Shown piece by piece: positions 1-7,809 of a stretch of DNA of 64,000 nt; the first letter of the stretch is position 1; each line of letters opens with the position of its first letter. Made by a program: the position numbers and the translations under genes. Source of the DNA: ZAX-1 sp046533095. Lineage in GTDB: Bacteria > Bacillota > Clostridia > Lachnospirales > Lachnospiraceae. The notes under the pieces were generated by a model. That model worked only from the letters and a program-made list of their open reading frames with translations, was not told the DNA's origin and did no database searches. Location of the stretch: positions 1 to 64,000 of the forward strand of contig JAJQRA010000038.1 in NCBI GenBank assembly GCA_046533095.1, written 5' to 3'.

Positions 1-28
1 TGCTACTAATCGGTCGAGGGCTTGACCA
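1..28 (+). rRNA. 23S ribosomal RNA, 3' end only
   Basis: The first bases match the conserved 3' terminus of bacterial 23S rRNA (CTAATCGGTCGAGGGCTTGACC). Everything upstream lies outside the window. The exact 3' end is estimated to within a few bases. Confidence 0.85.
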
Positions 29-216
29 ACGAATGGAAAGCAGTAAAAGGATAGGCGTCTTCTCGGACCTGTGTGGGCTTTTGAAGGTACACGGCAAACA
101 TGGATACTCTAGCAAGGGAAACACCACAGCCACTAAAGCAAAAAGGATTATGTCAAGTGTCTGGGTGTGTTTTTGCACTAGGATTGAAAGTATCATATGA
201 AGTGTTCAATGCATAT
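29..216 (+). other. rRNA-tRNA spacer without 5S rRNA
   Basis: In most Firmicutes a 5S gene follows 23S. I could not find the conserved 5S core (CCGAACNCGGAAGTTAAG) or its complementary ends in these 188 bases. The spacer is A-rich and leads directly into tRNA genes. The 5S gene may lie elsewhere. Confidence 0.6.
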
Positions 217-288
217 TCCTCGATAGCTCAATGGTAGAGCACACGGCTGTTAACCGTGGGGTTGTAGGTTCGAGCCCTACTCGGGGAG
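217..288 (+). tRNA. tRNA-Asn (GTT)
   Basis: A full cloverleaf can be folded. The acceptor arms TCCTCGA and TCGGGGA pair with one G-T. The anticodon stem CACGG/CCGTG holds loop CTGTTAA with anticodon GTT, and the T arm carries GGTTCGA. CCA is not encoded. It is the first of three tRNAs downstream of the rRNA operon. Confidence 0.95.
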
Positions 289-341
289 CTTTCTCTATTG
301 TATTCTACAGGAAATTCAGTAGAATGTGAAGTTATTTTTAC

Positions 342-413
342 GGCTCCTTGGTCAAGCGGTTAAGACATCGCCCTTTCACGGCGGTAACACGGGTTCAATT
401 CCCGTAGGAGTCA
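342..413 (+). tRNA. tRNA-Glu (TTC)
   Basis: Acceptor arms GGCTCCT/AGGAGTC pair. Anticodon stem TCGCC/GGCGG holds loop CTTTCAC with anticodon TTC. The T loop carries GGTTCAATTCC. The discriminator is A and CCA is not encoded. Confidence 0.95.
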
Positions 414-470
414 TTTTGTTAAAATGTTCTTGACGAATATTTTAGCTTTTGTTATAATAAAACATTATAT

Positions 471-541
471 GGCGACATAGCCAAGTGGTAAGGCATGGGT
501 CTGCAACACCCTGATCACCAGTTCAAATCTGGTTGTCGCCT
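471..541 (+). tRNA. tRNA-Cys (GCA)
   Basis: Acceptor arms GGCGACA/TGTCGCC pair perfectly. The anticodon loop CTGCAAC gives anticodon GCA, and the T arm carries GGTTCAAATC. It is the last tRNA of the run and is followed at once by a terminator. Confidence 0.95.
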
Positions 542-545
542 TTCT

Positions 546-581
546 AAAACCTTTGTAAACGCAGAGGTTTTATTTTTTTTA
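546..581 (+). terminator. Rho-independent terminator after the rRNA/tRNA unit
   Basis: AAAACCTTTG pairs with CAGAGGTTTT (one T-G pair) around a 6-base loop, followed by a T-run. It closes the rRNA-tRNA transcript. Confidence 0.8.
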
Positions 582-751
582 TATTTCGTGTTTTACAGGT
601 CTGTGATATAGATTAGATATAAGCCAGCTATTTGATTATGAAGGTGGTACGGCTGGATAGTTACGATATAAGCTATTGAAAAGTCAATTTTTGATAGAAA
701 AGTAAGAGGAAAGATTCTTAATAAGGTGCTCTGTTTTTAGCGTACTTTTAA

Positions 752-779
752 TTGCATTATAATTTATGAATGTTATAAT
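752..779 (+). promoter_or_regulatory. Candidate sigma-A promoter for the cytidylate-kinase-like gene
   Basis: TTGCAT and TATAAT are separated by 16 bases, about 30 bases upstream of the start codon. The rest of 582-809 holds only an imperfect CCAGC/GCTGG inverted repeat (about 634-665). Confidence 0.5.
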
Positions 780-809
780 AGATAGTAACAGGCATATGGA
801 GGTATTGTT

Positions 810-1400
810 ATGATTATTACAATCGGAAGAGAATATGGAAGTGGCGGTCGTCATGTTGGTCAAAAATTGGCGGAAAAATTGGGAATTAAATATTATGATA
901 AAAATTCTTTGGCAGAAGAAGCAAAAAAAAACCCTAACTATGATGAATTAAAAAACTTTTATGAAGAAGAGCAGGTAAACAGTTTACTGCATATGATTGC
1001 AATAAGCAGCAATGCCAAAGGATTTAAAGTACCATTTAGTTTTATAAGGGAAATTGCCGAAAAAGAGGATTGTGTAATTATTGGAAGATGTGGTAATTTC
1101 ATTTTGCGAAATAATCCGGATATGGTAAGTGTATTTATTTATTCAGATGTAGAAAAACGCACACATAGGGTCGCTGAATATGAAAATATTAAATTAGAAA
1201 AAGCAAGAGCTCGTCTTGAAAAAGTGGATATGGAACGCCAAGGGTTTCATAAATATTATACAGGTGAATTTTGGAAAAATGTAAATGGGTATGAACTGTG
1301 TATAAACAGCAATGAAGTAGGCATTGATGGTGCAGTAGATATGATAATTGATTTTATTGAAAAAAGAAAGAATTTTAAAGCACAAAATAAAGATTTTTAA
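810..1400 (+). CDS. Cytidylate kinase-like family protein
   Basis: A 196-residue soluble protein of the cytidylate-kinase-like P-loop family. The N-terminus MIITIGREYGSGGR is the family's variant of the Walker A loop (residues 4-13), followed by the helix HVGQKLAEKLG and YYDK, as in these proteins. An internal VIIGRCGNF (about residue 90) and a DMER/Lys-rich lid segment fit the NMP-kinase fold. It is probably not the housekeeping Cmk, because this short family occurs as extra copies in Clostridia and its true substrate is unknown. GGAGG lies 7 bases before the ATG. The aldo/keto reductase follows after 94 bases, so co-transcription is possible. Confidence 0.8.
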   Translation: MIITIGREYGSGGRHVGQKLAEKLGIKYYDKNSLAEEAKKNPNYDELKNFYEEEQVNSLLHMIAISSNAKGFKVPFSFIREIAEKEDCVIIGRCGNFILRNNPDMVSVFIYSDVEKRTHRVAEYENIKLEKARARLEKVDMERQGFHKYYTGEFWKNVNGYELCINSNEVGIDGAVDMIIDFIEKRKNFKAQNKDF

Positions 1401-1494
1401 GACAACCATTCACCATAGGAAGGTTGCAGTTTACATGGTGTTTCATATACGCAAGATGACAACATATTATTTCGTACCAGAAGGGAGATCTAAG

Positions 1495-2652
1495 ATGGAA
1501 AAAAGAAAAATGGAAAAATTGAATGTAGAAACTAGTCTATTAGGATTTGGATGCATGAGGCTTCCACTGTTAGAAAATGGGAAGATCGATGAAATCCAGG
1601 CAGAAGAGATGATTGACATGGCGTATAAAGCAGGTGTTAATTATTTTGATACGGCGTATCCATATCACAATGGGGATAGTGAACCATTTGTTGGTAAAGT
1701 ATTAAATAAATATGACAGGGATTCCTACTATCTAGCAACCAAACTCCCAGTATGGCTACTAGAAAAACCGGAGGATACGAGACGTGTATTTGAAGAACAG
1801 TTGAAACGATTGGACAAGGACTATGTGGATTTTTATTTGCTCCATGCGTTAAGCAAAGACCGTTTTCACAATATAATAAAATTAAATAAAGTGGTGGAAA
1901 CCTGTGAAGAACTGCAAAAAGAAGGGAAAATACGCTATCTTGGATTTTCATTTCATGATGACTATAATGCGTTTGAAGAAATTATAACAAGCCGTAAATG
2001 GGATTTTTGCCAGATTCAATATAACTATATGGATACGAAGGAAAATCCGGGCAAACGTGGATATGAATTAGCAGAAAAATTAGGTGTGCCATTGGTGATT
2101 ATGGAGCCGATACATGGGGGTAGCTTGGCAAATTTTTCAGAAGACATTAATCAAGAATTTTATAATATTGATAAAAATAAATCAATTTCCTCCTATGCAC
2201 TTCGATGGGTAGCAACTCGTCCGAACGTAAAAGTGGTGTTGAGTGGAATGTCTTCAATAGAACAAGCAAAAGATAATATCAATACATTTGCGAATTTCCA
2301 GCCTTTTAATGAGATAGAAGAGGCTATGATTGGTAGAGTTGTTAAAATTTTGGATTCTAGGATACAAAATCAATGTACCGGATGCAAATATTGTATGCCA
2401 TGTACGGCATGGGTTGATATACCTACTAATTTTAGGCTTTGGAATACGTTTCACATTTATAAGAGCTATAAAACGGTAATGCATGCATGGGAAAATGAAG
2501 TAGGAGCTAGTGCTATGGCAAAAAACTGTGTGAAATGTGGTAAATGTGAAGAGCAATGTCCACAGCATATTTCAATTCGTGAGGATTTGGTAAAAGTTCA
2601 AGCGGATTTGGATAAGGCAAAAGAAGAATTTCATAAAAAGGTAGCAAAATAG
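1495..2652 (+). CDS. Aldo/keto reductase with C-terminal [4Fe-4S] ferredoxin-like domain
   Basis: A 385-residue oxidoreductase. The N-terminal about 280 residues form the aldo/keto reductase barrel: LGFGCMRLP at the start, the catalytic Asp/Tyr in DTAYPY, Lys in LATKLP and His in YLLHAL. The C-terminus carries two cysteine clusters, CTGCKYCMPC and CVKCGKCEEQCP, typical of the Fe-S-containing AKR group (COG1453-like) in anaerobes. The start at 1495 is chosen because AGGGAG lies 7 bases before it. The longer upstream frame has no ribosome site and overlaps the preceding gene. It lies 46 bases before the MtmB-like gene and may pass electrons to or from that pathway. The carbonyl substrate is unknown. 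Confidence 0.9.
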   Translation: MEKRKMEKLNVETSLLGFGCMRLPLLENGKIDEIQAEEMIDMAYKAGVNYFDTAYPYHNGDSEPFVGKVLNKYDRDSYYLATKLPVWLLEKPEDTRRVFEEQLKRLDKDYVDFYLLHALSKDRFHNIIKLNKVVETCEELQKEGKIRYLGFSFHDDYNAFEEIITSRKWDFCQIQYNYMDTKENPGKRGYELAEKLGVPLVIMEPIHGGSLANFSEDINQEFYNIDKNKSISSYALRWVATRPNVKVVLSGMSSIEQAKDNINTFANFQPFNEIEEAMIGRVVKILDSRIQNQCTGCKYCMPCTAWVDIPTNFRLWNTFHIYKSYKTVMHAWENEVGASAMAKNCVKCGKCEEQCPQHISIREDLVKVQADLDKAKEEFHKKVAK

Positions 2653-2698
2653 GTGAAAATACTCATAATGTAGTTTCTAAAAAACAGATGGGGTTGAA

Positions 2699-4075
2699 AT
2701 GGAAATCAAGAAATATCTAGAGCTTTGTGAGAGAAGCAATGCAGGAAGAAAAATAACAAAAGATGAGTGGGATATGGACTATATAATTGATACTGTTTCA
2801 GATTTAGTGGAAGAGTATGCCTTTAGTTGGGATAAGCAAAGGATTATTCCGCAAGATGACAGTTTATTTGACAATATGCTTGCAGCTGCAAAAAAACTAA
2901 TTCTACGAACAGGTATCTATAATATGTCTACGCAAAGGGCAATTCAATTTTCGGAAGAAGAGATTAATGATGGCATTAAAAATATGAAAACCCAACTAGT
3001 TATGGGGGAGGGAAAAGATGCCTTTACATTAGTGGCACGTAAGATAGAAGATGTGCGGGAACCGGCGATATGGGCAGGAAATCCAGGATGTCCAACGCCA
3101 GAAGAATTATTTTATCCTATTGTTTTAAGCGTAGCAAAAGAGCCCATTATTGATTTGCTGACCTGTGGTTCCTTAATTGATGTAGATGGATTTAAAGTTA
3201 AGAGTGCCGAACCTACAGAAGTAATTGCTGTTCGCAGGGAGTTAGAATATCTTCATAAAGCATTAACGGAAGTTGGTAGACCTAAAATGGGTTTATTAGC
3301 GGCTGAAAGTGCTGTTACGGAAATCGGGGATTTAGCGGCTGCAAATGAGAAAAGCCTGCGTCCATCTGACTCGCATTTGATTGCTATGTTTAATGAACTA
3401 ATGATTGACAATGGCAATTTAGTACGTGTGGCAAGTTCTTTGGACTATGGAATGAAAAATGCATCACTTGCATGTACGATGGTCGGTGGCATGGGGGGCG
3501 ATGCGCCTGGAAGTACAATCGTAATGATTGCTTCCATTTTAGCGGCGAATTTAATCTGTTTGGCTGATTATCATTTGTGCCATCCAATCCATATACAGGA
3601 TGTGGCAACGACCGCAAGAGGATGCTTATGGCTACAGTCAGTTCTTTGCCAGACGTTTGCAAAAAATGCACCTGCTATTATTGTATGTGATTTATGGCCA
3701 TCAAGCGGAGCGATGACAAAGGAATTATTATATGAAGTGGCGGCTAATTCGATTGTGGTGACGGTATGTGGCGGTCATTTAGAAGGAATAGGCGCAGCAA
3801 ATGGGAATGAACCGAATGGGACTGGATTGGAAGTACGTCTTATGGGGGAAGTTGGAAAGGCGGTGGCACGCCAGAAAATGACACGGAATAAGGCAAATGA
3901 AATTGTATTAAAGTTGATTGATAAATATGAACATGTATTTCGTATGGAAGATGGAAACAAAGGGGTACGTTTTGATGAGGCCTATGATATGGAAACACTT
4001 ACACCATTGCCAAAGTGGCAGAAAATGTACGATGAAGTGAAAATGGAATTGATTGAATTAGGAATTGCATTTTAA
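2699..4075 (+). CDS. MtmB-type monomethylamine methyltransferase homologue lacking pyrrolysine
   Basis: A 458-residue protein, the same length as archaeal monomethylamine:corrinoid methyltransferase MtmB as I remember it. Shared landmarks run the whole length: MGEGKDA near residue 101, AGRP-type VGRPKMG near 193, GGMGG near 265, HPIHI near 299, EVRLMGEVGKA near 378, and YDMETLTP then a final LIELGIAF. In MtmB a UAG codon encodes pyrrolysine in MGVOGPETS. Here the matching segment is MGLLAAESA, and the codon at 3296-3298 is TTA (Leu200). The acidic residue MtmB uses after GG (E259) also appears replaced, in GGDAPGS. So a Pyl-dependent amine methyl transfer is unlikely. Non-Pyl relatives are known in the trimethylamine family (MtgB). 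No corrinoid protein or RamA is adjacent. Substrate unknown. Confidence 0.8.
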   Translation: MEIKKYLELCERSNAGRKITKDEWDMDYIIDTVSDLVEEYAFSWDKQRIIPQDDSLFDNMLAAAKKLILRTGIYNMSTQRAIQFSEEEINDGIKNMKTQLVMGEGKDAFTLVARKIEDVREPAIWAGNPGCPTPEELFYPIVLSVAKEPIIDLLTCGSLIDVDGFKVKSAEPTEVIAVRRELEYLHKALTEVGRPKMGLLAAESAVTEIGDLAAANEKSLRPSDSHLIAMFNELMIDNGNLVRVASSLDYGMKNASLACTMVGGMGGDAPGSTIVMIASILAANLICLADYHLCHPIHIQDVATTARGCLWLQSVLCQTFAKNAPAIIVCDLWPSSGAMTKELLYEVAANSIVVTVCGGHLEGIGAANGNEPNGTGLEVRLMGEVGKAVARQKMTRNKANEIVLKLIDKYEHVFRMEDGNKGVRFDEAYDMETLTPLPKWQKMYDEVKMELIELGIAF

Positions 4076-4104
4076 AGAAAGCAGTTTTGAAGGAGGCTCA
4101 GAAA

Positions 4105-4797
4105 ATGACACTTTACGATACGATATTCGCCCGGCGCGCAGTGCGGAAATTTGATAAAATACCGCTTGACGATGAAGTGCTTTCGGATATTCAGGGATTC
4201 GTCGACAGTACGGTAAACATTGATGGACAGTCCGCGCGGTTTGAAATTGTCGGCGGAAATAAGATCAAAAAAGCGGTAGCACCGTACTATATTCTTGCCT
4301 ATTGCGATGCAAATGATTGCGCATATGCCAATGTGGGCTATGTATTGCAAAAGGTAGATTTATATCTGCAAAGCATAGGGCTCGGCAGTGTGTGGCTAGG
4401 TTCCGCAAAGCCGTGTGAAATGGAAACGGACTATCTCATCATGTTGGCGTTTGGCAAAACGGATGTACCGCTCCGTGCAGGCGGGCAGGACTTCAAGCGA
4501 CTACCCATTGGTGAAATGAGCGATGAGGACAATACAGTTGCACAGGTTGCCCGCCTGGCTCCATCGGCTGTAAACTCGCAACCGTGGAAGCTTCACTTTG
4601 AGGAGAGCAAAGTTGTAATTCGCTATTTTGGACGAGGTTTGATGAAAGCAATTTTGAAAAAGAAGATGAACAAAGTGGACATCGGCATTGTCACCCGCTA
4701 TGTGGAGATTGCACTCATGAACGAAGGGAAAACAATCTTGTCCATTGTGCCGAAAATAGGCGGTAAGGATTTTGTGGTTGAGGTGGTATATAAGTGA
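4105..4797 (+). CDS. Nitroreductase family protein (TM1586-like)
   Basis: A 230-residue flavin-fold protein resembling the 'putative TM nitroreductase' group. It starts with TLYDTIFARRAVRKFD, the typical FMN-phosphate-binding opening. Mid-protein it has GYVLQKVDLYLQSIGLGSVWLG, and a second half beginning APSAVNSQPWKL, a classic nitroreductase motif. ATG at 4105 is chosen because AGGAGG lies 8 bases upstream. It follows the MtmB-like gene after 29 bases. Codon use is visibly more G+C-rich (for example CGGCGCGCAGTGCGG) than its neighbours, which suggests separate ancestry. Its stop codon lies inside the first unit of a tandem repeat. The redox substrate is unknown. Confidence 0.8.
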   Translation: MTLYDTIFARRAVRKFDKIPLDDEVLSDIQGFVDSTVNIDGQSARFEIVGGNKIKKAVAPYYILAYCDANDCAYANVGYVLQKVDLYLQSIGLGSVWLGSAKPCEMETDYLIMLAFGKTDVPLRAGGQDFKRLPIGEMSDEDNTVAQVARLAPSAVNSQPWKLHFEESKVVIRYFGRGLMKAILKKKMNKVDIGIVTRYVEIALMNEGKTILSIVPKIGGKDFVVEVVYK

Positions 4798-4942
4798 GAA
4801 GCTAAAATCACTAAAATTTTCGATACCTTTTTATGTTGGTTGCATATAAGTGAGAAGCTAAAATCACTAAAATTTTGATACTTTTTTATGTTGGTTGCAT
4901 ATAAGTGAGAAACTAAAATCACTAAAATTTTGATACCTTTGG
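4788..4942. repeat. Tandem repeat (56/55 bp, about 2.8 copies) across the nitroreductase stop codon
   Basis: ATATAAGTGAGAAGCTAAAA recurs at 4788, 4844 and 4899 (the last copy with one change, GAAACT), each followed by TCACTAAAATTTT and GATAC. The first copy includes the last sense codons and the TGA stop of the nitroreductase. Confidence 0.95.
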
Positions 4943-5047
4943 ATGCTTTTGCAATGGATATGGTATCCACACCAGGGGAGCTATTGGTTATTTTATTAGC
5001 TTTTCTAGGTCAATACGATTGACAATGCTAAGTAGCTTTTGTCTCTT

Positions 5048-5146
5048 AATATAGTTTATCAGAATCTGCAACGCAGATTCTGATAAAAAGGCACATTTTT
5101 TCGTTCAGTGAATCTGATGATAGGAACCGTATTTTGTTCCTATCAT
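5048..5146. repeat. Dispersed palindromic element, copy 1
   Basis: It contains TATAGTTTATCAGAATCTGC, then a perfect 15-bp stem TTTATCAGAATCTGC/GCAGATTCTGATAAA (5055-5087, loop AAC). A second 11-bp stem follows, ATGATAGGAAC/GTTCCTATCAT (5117-5146) with an 8-base loop. Related copies occur at 21749-21866 and 32157-32212. The two hairpins may also end the convergent transcripts of the nitroreductase and tyrS. Nothing else is seen in 4943-5047. Confidence 0.75.
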
Positions 5147-5166
5147 ATGGCCATCACCTTGTTCTA

Positions 5167-6393
5167 CTAGCTATGAACGATAATTTTGCGGAAATTCTTT
5201 TTTCCTCTCTTTAGCACAATACCTTCATGATTAAATTCAGCAAAAGGTATGCTTGCTTTTACATCAGTAATTTTATTTCCATCTAGGGTTACACCACCTT
5301 GCTCTACAGCGCGACGTGCTTCGGATTTAGAGGGGACGAGTCCAGACTTGAATAGTAGGGTTAAAATATCAATAGAATCGTTGGTAAAATCAGTTTGGCT
5401 TATCTCTACGGTGGGCATATCGGTAGCATTTCCACTGGAAAAGAGAGCTTTAGCGCTTTCTGAAGATTTCGTGGCTTCGTTTTCTCCATGTATCAGCTTT
5501 GTTAGTTCAAAGGCAAGGATTTCTTTTGCATGATTTAACTCCGCACCTTCCCAAGTATCCATTGTATCAATTTCATCAAGAGGTAGGAACGTTAGCATAC
5601 GGATACATTTTAAGACATCTGCATCATCTACATTTCTCCAGTATTGATAAAATTCAAATGGAGAAGTTTTGTTTGGATCAAGCCAAAGAGCACCGGATTG
5701 TGTTTTCCCCATTTTCTTTCCATCGGAATTAAGTAATAAGGTAATCGTCATAGCATAGGCGTCTTTTCCTAATTTGCGGCGGATTAATTCAGTACCGCCA
5801 AGCATGTTGCTCCATTGGTCATCTCCACCAAACTGCATATTACAGCCATATTTTTTGTATAAAGCATAGAAATCATAGCTTTGCATAATCATATAATTAA
5901 ACTCAAGGAAACTTAACCCTTTTTCCATTCGCTGTTTGTAGCATTCAGCGGTAAGCATACGATTTACACTGAAATGTGTACCTACATCACGTAATAGTTC
6001 AATATAGTTTAAATCCATCAGCCAATCGGCATTATTGACTATGATTGCTTTTCCTTCTGAAAAATCAATGAATTTACTCATCTGCTCTTTAAAACGATCA
6101 CAATTATATTGAATGGTTTCAACGCTCATCATCTGTCGTAAATCACTCCTCTCGCTAGGATCGCCGATCATTCCAGTACCGCCTCCGAGTAGAGCAATTG
6201 GTTTGTTTCCTGCCATCTGAAGGCGTTTCATAAGGCATAGTGCCATAAAATGTCCAACATGAAGGCTATCGGCGGTGGGGTCAAAACCAATGTAGAAGAT
6301 GGCTTTTCCATTATCGATTAGGTCTTTAATCTCTTCTTCATCCGTCACTTGTGCAATTAATCCCCTTGCAACTAATTCATCATAAATTTTCAT
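5167..6393 (-). CDS. tyrS: Tyrosyl-tRNA synthetase
   Basis: A 408-residue class I aminoacyl-tRNA synthetase that charges tRNA-Tyr in the cytoplasm. The HIGH-type signature appears as HVGH (residues 46-49, in DPTADSLHVGH). The KMSKS-type loop is KKMGKTQSG (about residue 227). GGDDQWSNMLGG and YDFYALYKKYG are typical of bacterial TyrRS. The C-terminal about 70 residues form an S4 RNA-binding domain (PSKSEARRAVEQGGVTLDG). Length is normal for the family. The start is supported by GAGG 6 bases upstream. Expression is controlled by the T-box leader upstream. Confidence 0.98.
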   Translation of the reverse strand: MKIYDELVARGLIAQVTDEEEIKDLIDNGKAIFYIGFDPTADSLHVGHFMALCLMKRLQMAGNKPIALLGGGTGMIGDPSERSDLRQMMSVETIQYNCDRFKEQMSKFIDFSEGKAIIVNNADWLMDLNYIELLRDVGTHFSVNRMLTAECYKQRMEKGLSFLEFNYMIMQSYDFYALYKKYGCNMQFGGDDQWSNMLGGTELIRRKLGKDAYAMTITLLLNSDGKKMGKTQSGALWLDPNKTSPFEFYQYWRNVDDADVLKCIRMLTFLPLDEIDTMDTWEGAELNHAKEILAFELTKLIHGENEATKSSESAKALFSSGNATDMPTVEISQTDFTNDSIDILTLLFKSGLVPSKSEARRAVEQGGVTLDGNKITDVKASIPFAEFNHEGIVLKRGKKNFRKIIVHS

Positions 6394-6495
6394 ATCATAC
6401 CTCAGTTCTGCACATTTTTGTGCAGATTCAATTTGTGTACAAATAGATTGTATGTTCTTGTACAGATTAGTTGTTTCTACTAAGCTTTTTAGATC

Positions 6496-6840
6496 AAAAA
6501 CCTCGCCCTAATAAAAGGACGAGGCTAAAACTCGTGTTACCACCTTAATTCACAGACAACTTACATTATCTGCCTTTGTAGGTATTTGAATAACGATTCA
6601 AGCATATATGGCTTCCATGTTGGGGTTTGAACAGTTATCTTAATCGTACCTATGCACATTAACGGTTGCAAATCGTCACAGCCTACTTATAAATTGTTCG
6701 GTGTGAAGCTCAAAGATGTATTCATAATAAGTTTGTCATGCACCTCTCATCAACCGGTTGCTTTCTGTTTGCTACGCTTATTACTACTTATTCTTTTCAT
6801 TGCTTTTGTGTTATTTTTATAATATTAATCGTTTGAAACT
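6496..6840 (-). promoter_or_regulatory. Tyrosine T-box riboswitch leader of tyrS
   Basis: On the minus strand the leader ends with the T-box sequence AAGGTGGTAACACG (6533-6546). A terminator hairpin CCTCGTCC/GGGCGAGG (6501-6524) with a T-run follows. The TGGT would pair with an uncharged tRNA ending ACCA. In the stem I region a TAC triplet at 6718-6720, in context GAATACATC, is the likely tyrosine specifier codon. Uncharged tRNA-Tyr would stabilise the antiterminator and switch tyrS on. Confidence 0.92.
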
Positions 6841-6846
6841 ATACCT

Positions 6847-6876
6847 ATTATAGACGAGAGCAATATTATTTGTCAA
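6847..6876 (-). promoter_or_regulatory. Promoter of the tyrS T-box transcript
   Basis: On the minus strand TTGACA (6871-6876) and TATAAT (6847-6852) are separated by 18 bases. Both hexamers are perfect consensus. Transcription would start near 6840, giving a leader of about 445 bases before tyrS. Confidence 0.85.
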
Positions 6877-7090
6877 GATTTATATTGTCTAAATAAATTT
6901 TTATGATTTCGTATAGATCCTTTTTTTTCGCCAATCGGCATATATTATATACACTGCTTACGGAAACATCAGCCCAAAGAGCTATTGTTTCCGGCTTCTC
7001 TCCTCGCTCTTTTGTTGCTACTATTATCTTGCATTTGTCTGTCGATATCGGTATCATATAAGCATCGCCTATGATTAAATCGTGCATCAT
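6866..7090 (-). pseudogene. Small HTH-like reading frame, probable remnant
   Basis: This 74-codon frame contains a helix-turn-helix-like stretch, PETIALWADVSVSSVYNICR (residues 32-51), reminiscent of the DNA-binding end of transposases or small regulators. No ribosome site precedes the ATG pair, and its last codons overlap the -35 box of the tyrS promoter. I read it as a decayed fragment rather than a working gene, but a small regulator cannot be excluded. Confidence 0.3.
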
Positions 7091-7116
7091 TTAGCACTAA
7101 ATGTAAAGCAGAATTG

Positions 7117-7179
7117 CTATATAATAGCGAGAAAGTAAAAGGTTTTATTGTATAATAACGAGAAAATAAAAGATTCTAT
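7117..7179. repeat. 31-bp tandem duplication
   Basis: TATAATAGCGAG (from 7120) recurs as TATAATAACGAG (from 7151), and the flanks (AAAGTAAAAGGTTTTAT, AAAATAAAAGATTCTAT) also match. It lies just upstream of the promoter for the transporter gene. Confidence 0.8.
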
Positions 7180-7203
7180 TTGAATTTTAGTTAAAAATTA
7201 GTA

Positions 7204-7234
7204 TTGACTTCATAAGTAGGATATAATGTATAAT
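7204..7234 (+). promoter_or_regulatory. Candidate promoter upstream of the repeat-filled leader
   Basis: TTGACT (7204-7209) and TATAAT (7229-7234) have a 19-base spacer, longer than ideal. If used, transcription starts near 7241 and the whole 69-bp array becomes the roughly 580-base 5' leader of the Na/Pi transporter mRNA. Confidence 0.5.
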
Positions 7235-7259
7235 ATAGAGGTAGTTTAAGGCAAAAAGA

Positions 7260-7800
7260 CATATGAGAAAAAATGTGGTTCAAAGTAGAATGACTCTATG
7301 GTAAAAAGAGGATCTACGAAAGAAAAGCTATATGAGAGGATATGTGGTTCAAAGTAGAATGGCTCTATGGTAAAAAGAGGATCTACGAAAGAAAAGCCAT
7401 ATGAGAGGATATGTGGCTCAAAGTAGAATGGCTATATAGGTAAAAAGAGGATCTACAAAAGAAAAGCCATATGAAAGGGTATGTGGTTCAAAGTAGAATG
7501 GCTCTATGGTAAAAAGAGGATCTACGAAAGAAAAGCCATATGAGAAGATATGTGGTTCACAGTAGAAAAGCCATATGAGAAGAAGAGGGTTCACGAAAGA
7601 AAGACCATATGAGAAGATGTGTGGTTTACAATAGAATGTCTATATAGTAAGAAAGGAACTTCCAAAAGAAAAGCCATATGAAAAGAAATGTAATTCATGG
7701 TAAAAAAGGAATGACAATGAGGGAAATGGGATTCATGATGAAAGAAGAAATGGAAATGAAGGAAAAAGGATTCATGATGAAAGAAGCAACGCTAGTGTGG
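7260..7800 (+). repeat. 69-bp tandem array built from about 35-bp half-units
   Basis: Units begin at CATATG (TATATG once), at 7260, 7329, 7398, 7468, 7537, 7572, 7606 and 7675. The usual period is 69 (once 70), and two units are half length (35 and 34). Each full unit is itself two diverged half-units, one starting CATATGAGA and the other TCTATGGTA. After 7680 the array fades into degenerate copies with GGATTCATGATGAAAGAAG recurring at 7730 and 7769. Most units contain a short reading frame ATG...TAA/TAG, so the repeat as a whole is not one coding frame. It ends just before the ribosome site of the transporter gene. Confidence 0.95.
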
Positions 7801-7809
7801 GAAAGATAG
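7678..7809 (+). CDS. Possible 43-residue leader peptide at the end of the array
   Basis: The last array unit opens a frame of 43 codons from ATG at 7678, ending TAG at 7809, just before the transporter's AGGAGG. The product would be Met/Lys/Glu-rich with the repeated segment GFMMKE. No clear ribosome site precedes it, and the composition mirrors the degenerate repeat. It may be accidental, or it may couple translation to the downstream gene. Confidence 0.2.
   Translation: MKRNVIHGKKGMTMREMGFMMKEEMEMKEKGFMMKEATLVWER

Noticed and set aside
3287..3301. A pyrrolysine (UAG) codon in the MtmB-like gene
   Set aside because: The aligned codon is TTA and the frame contains no internal TAG, so the protein is an ordinary Leu version.
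6866..7090. Insertion sequence transposase
   Set aside because: Only an HTH-like segment is present; no DDE motif, terminal inverted repeats or target duplication can be seen.
7260..7745. Array of regularly spaced repeats as a CRISPR
   Set aside because: There are no unique spacers; repeat units join directly, the period is 69 with half-units, and no cas gene is near.
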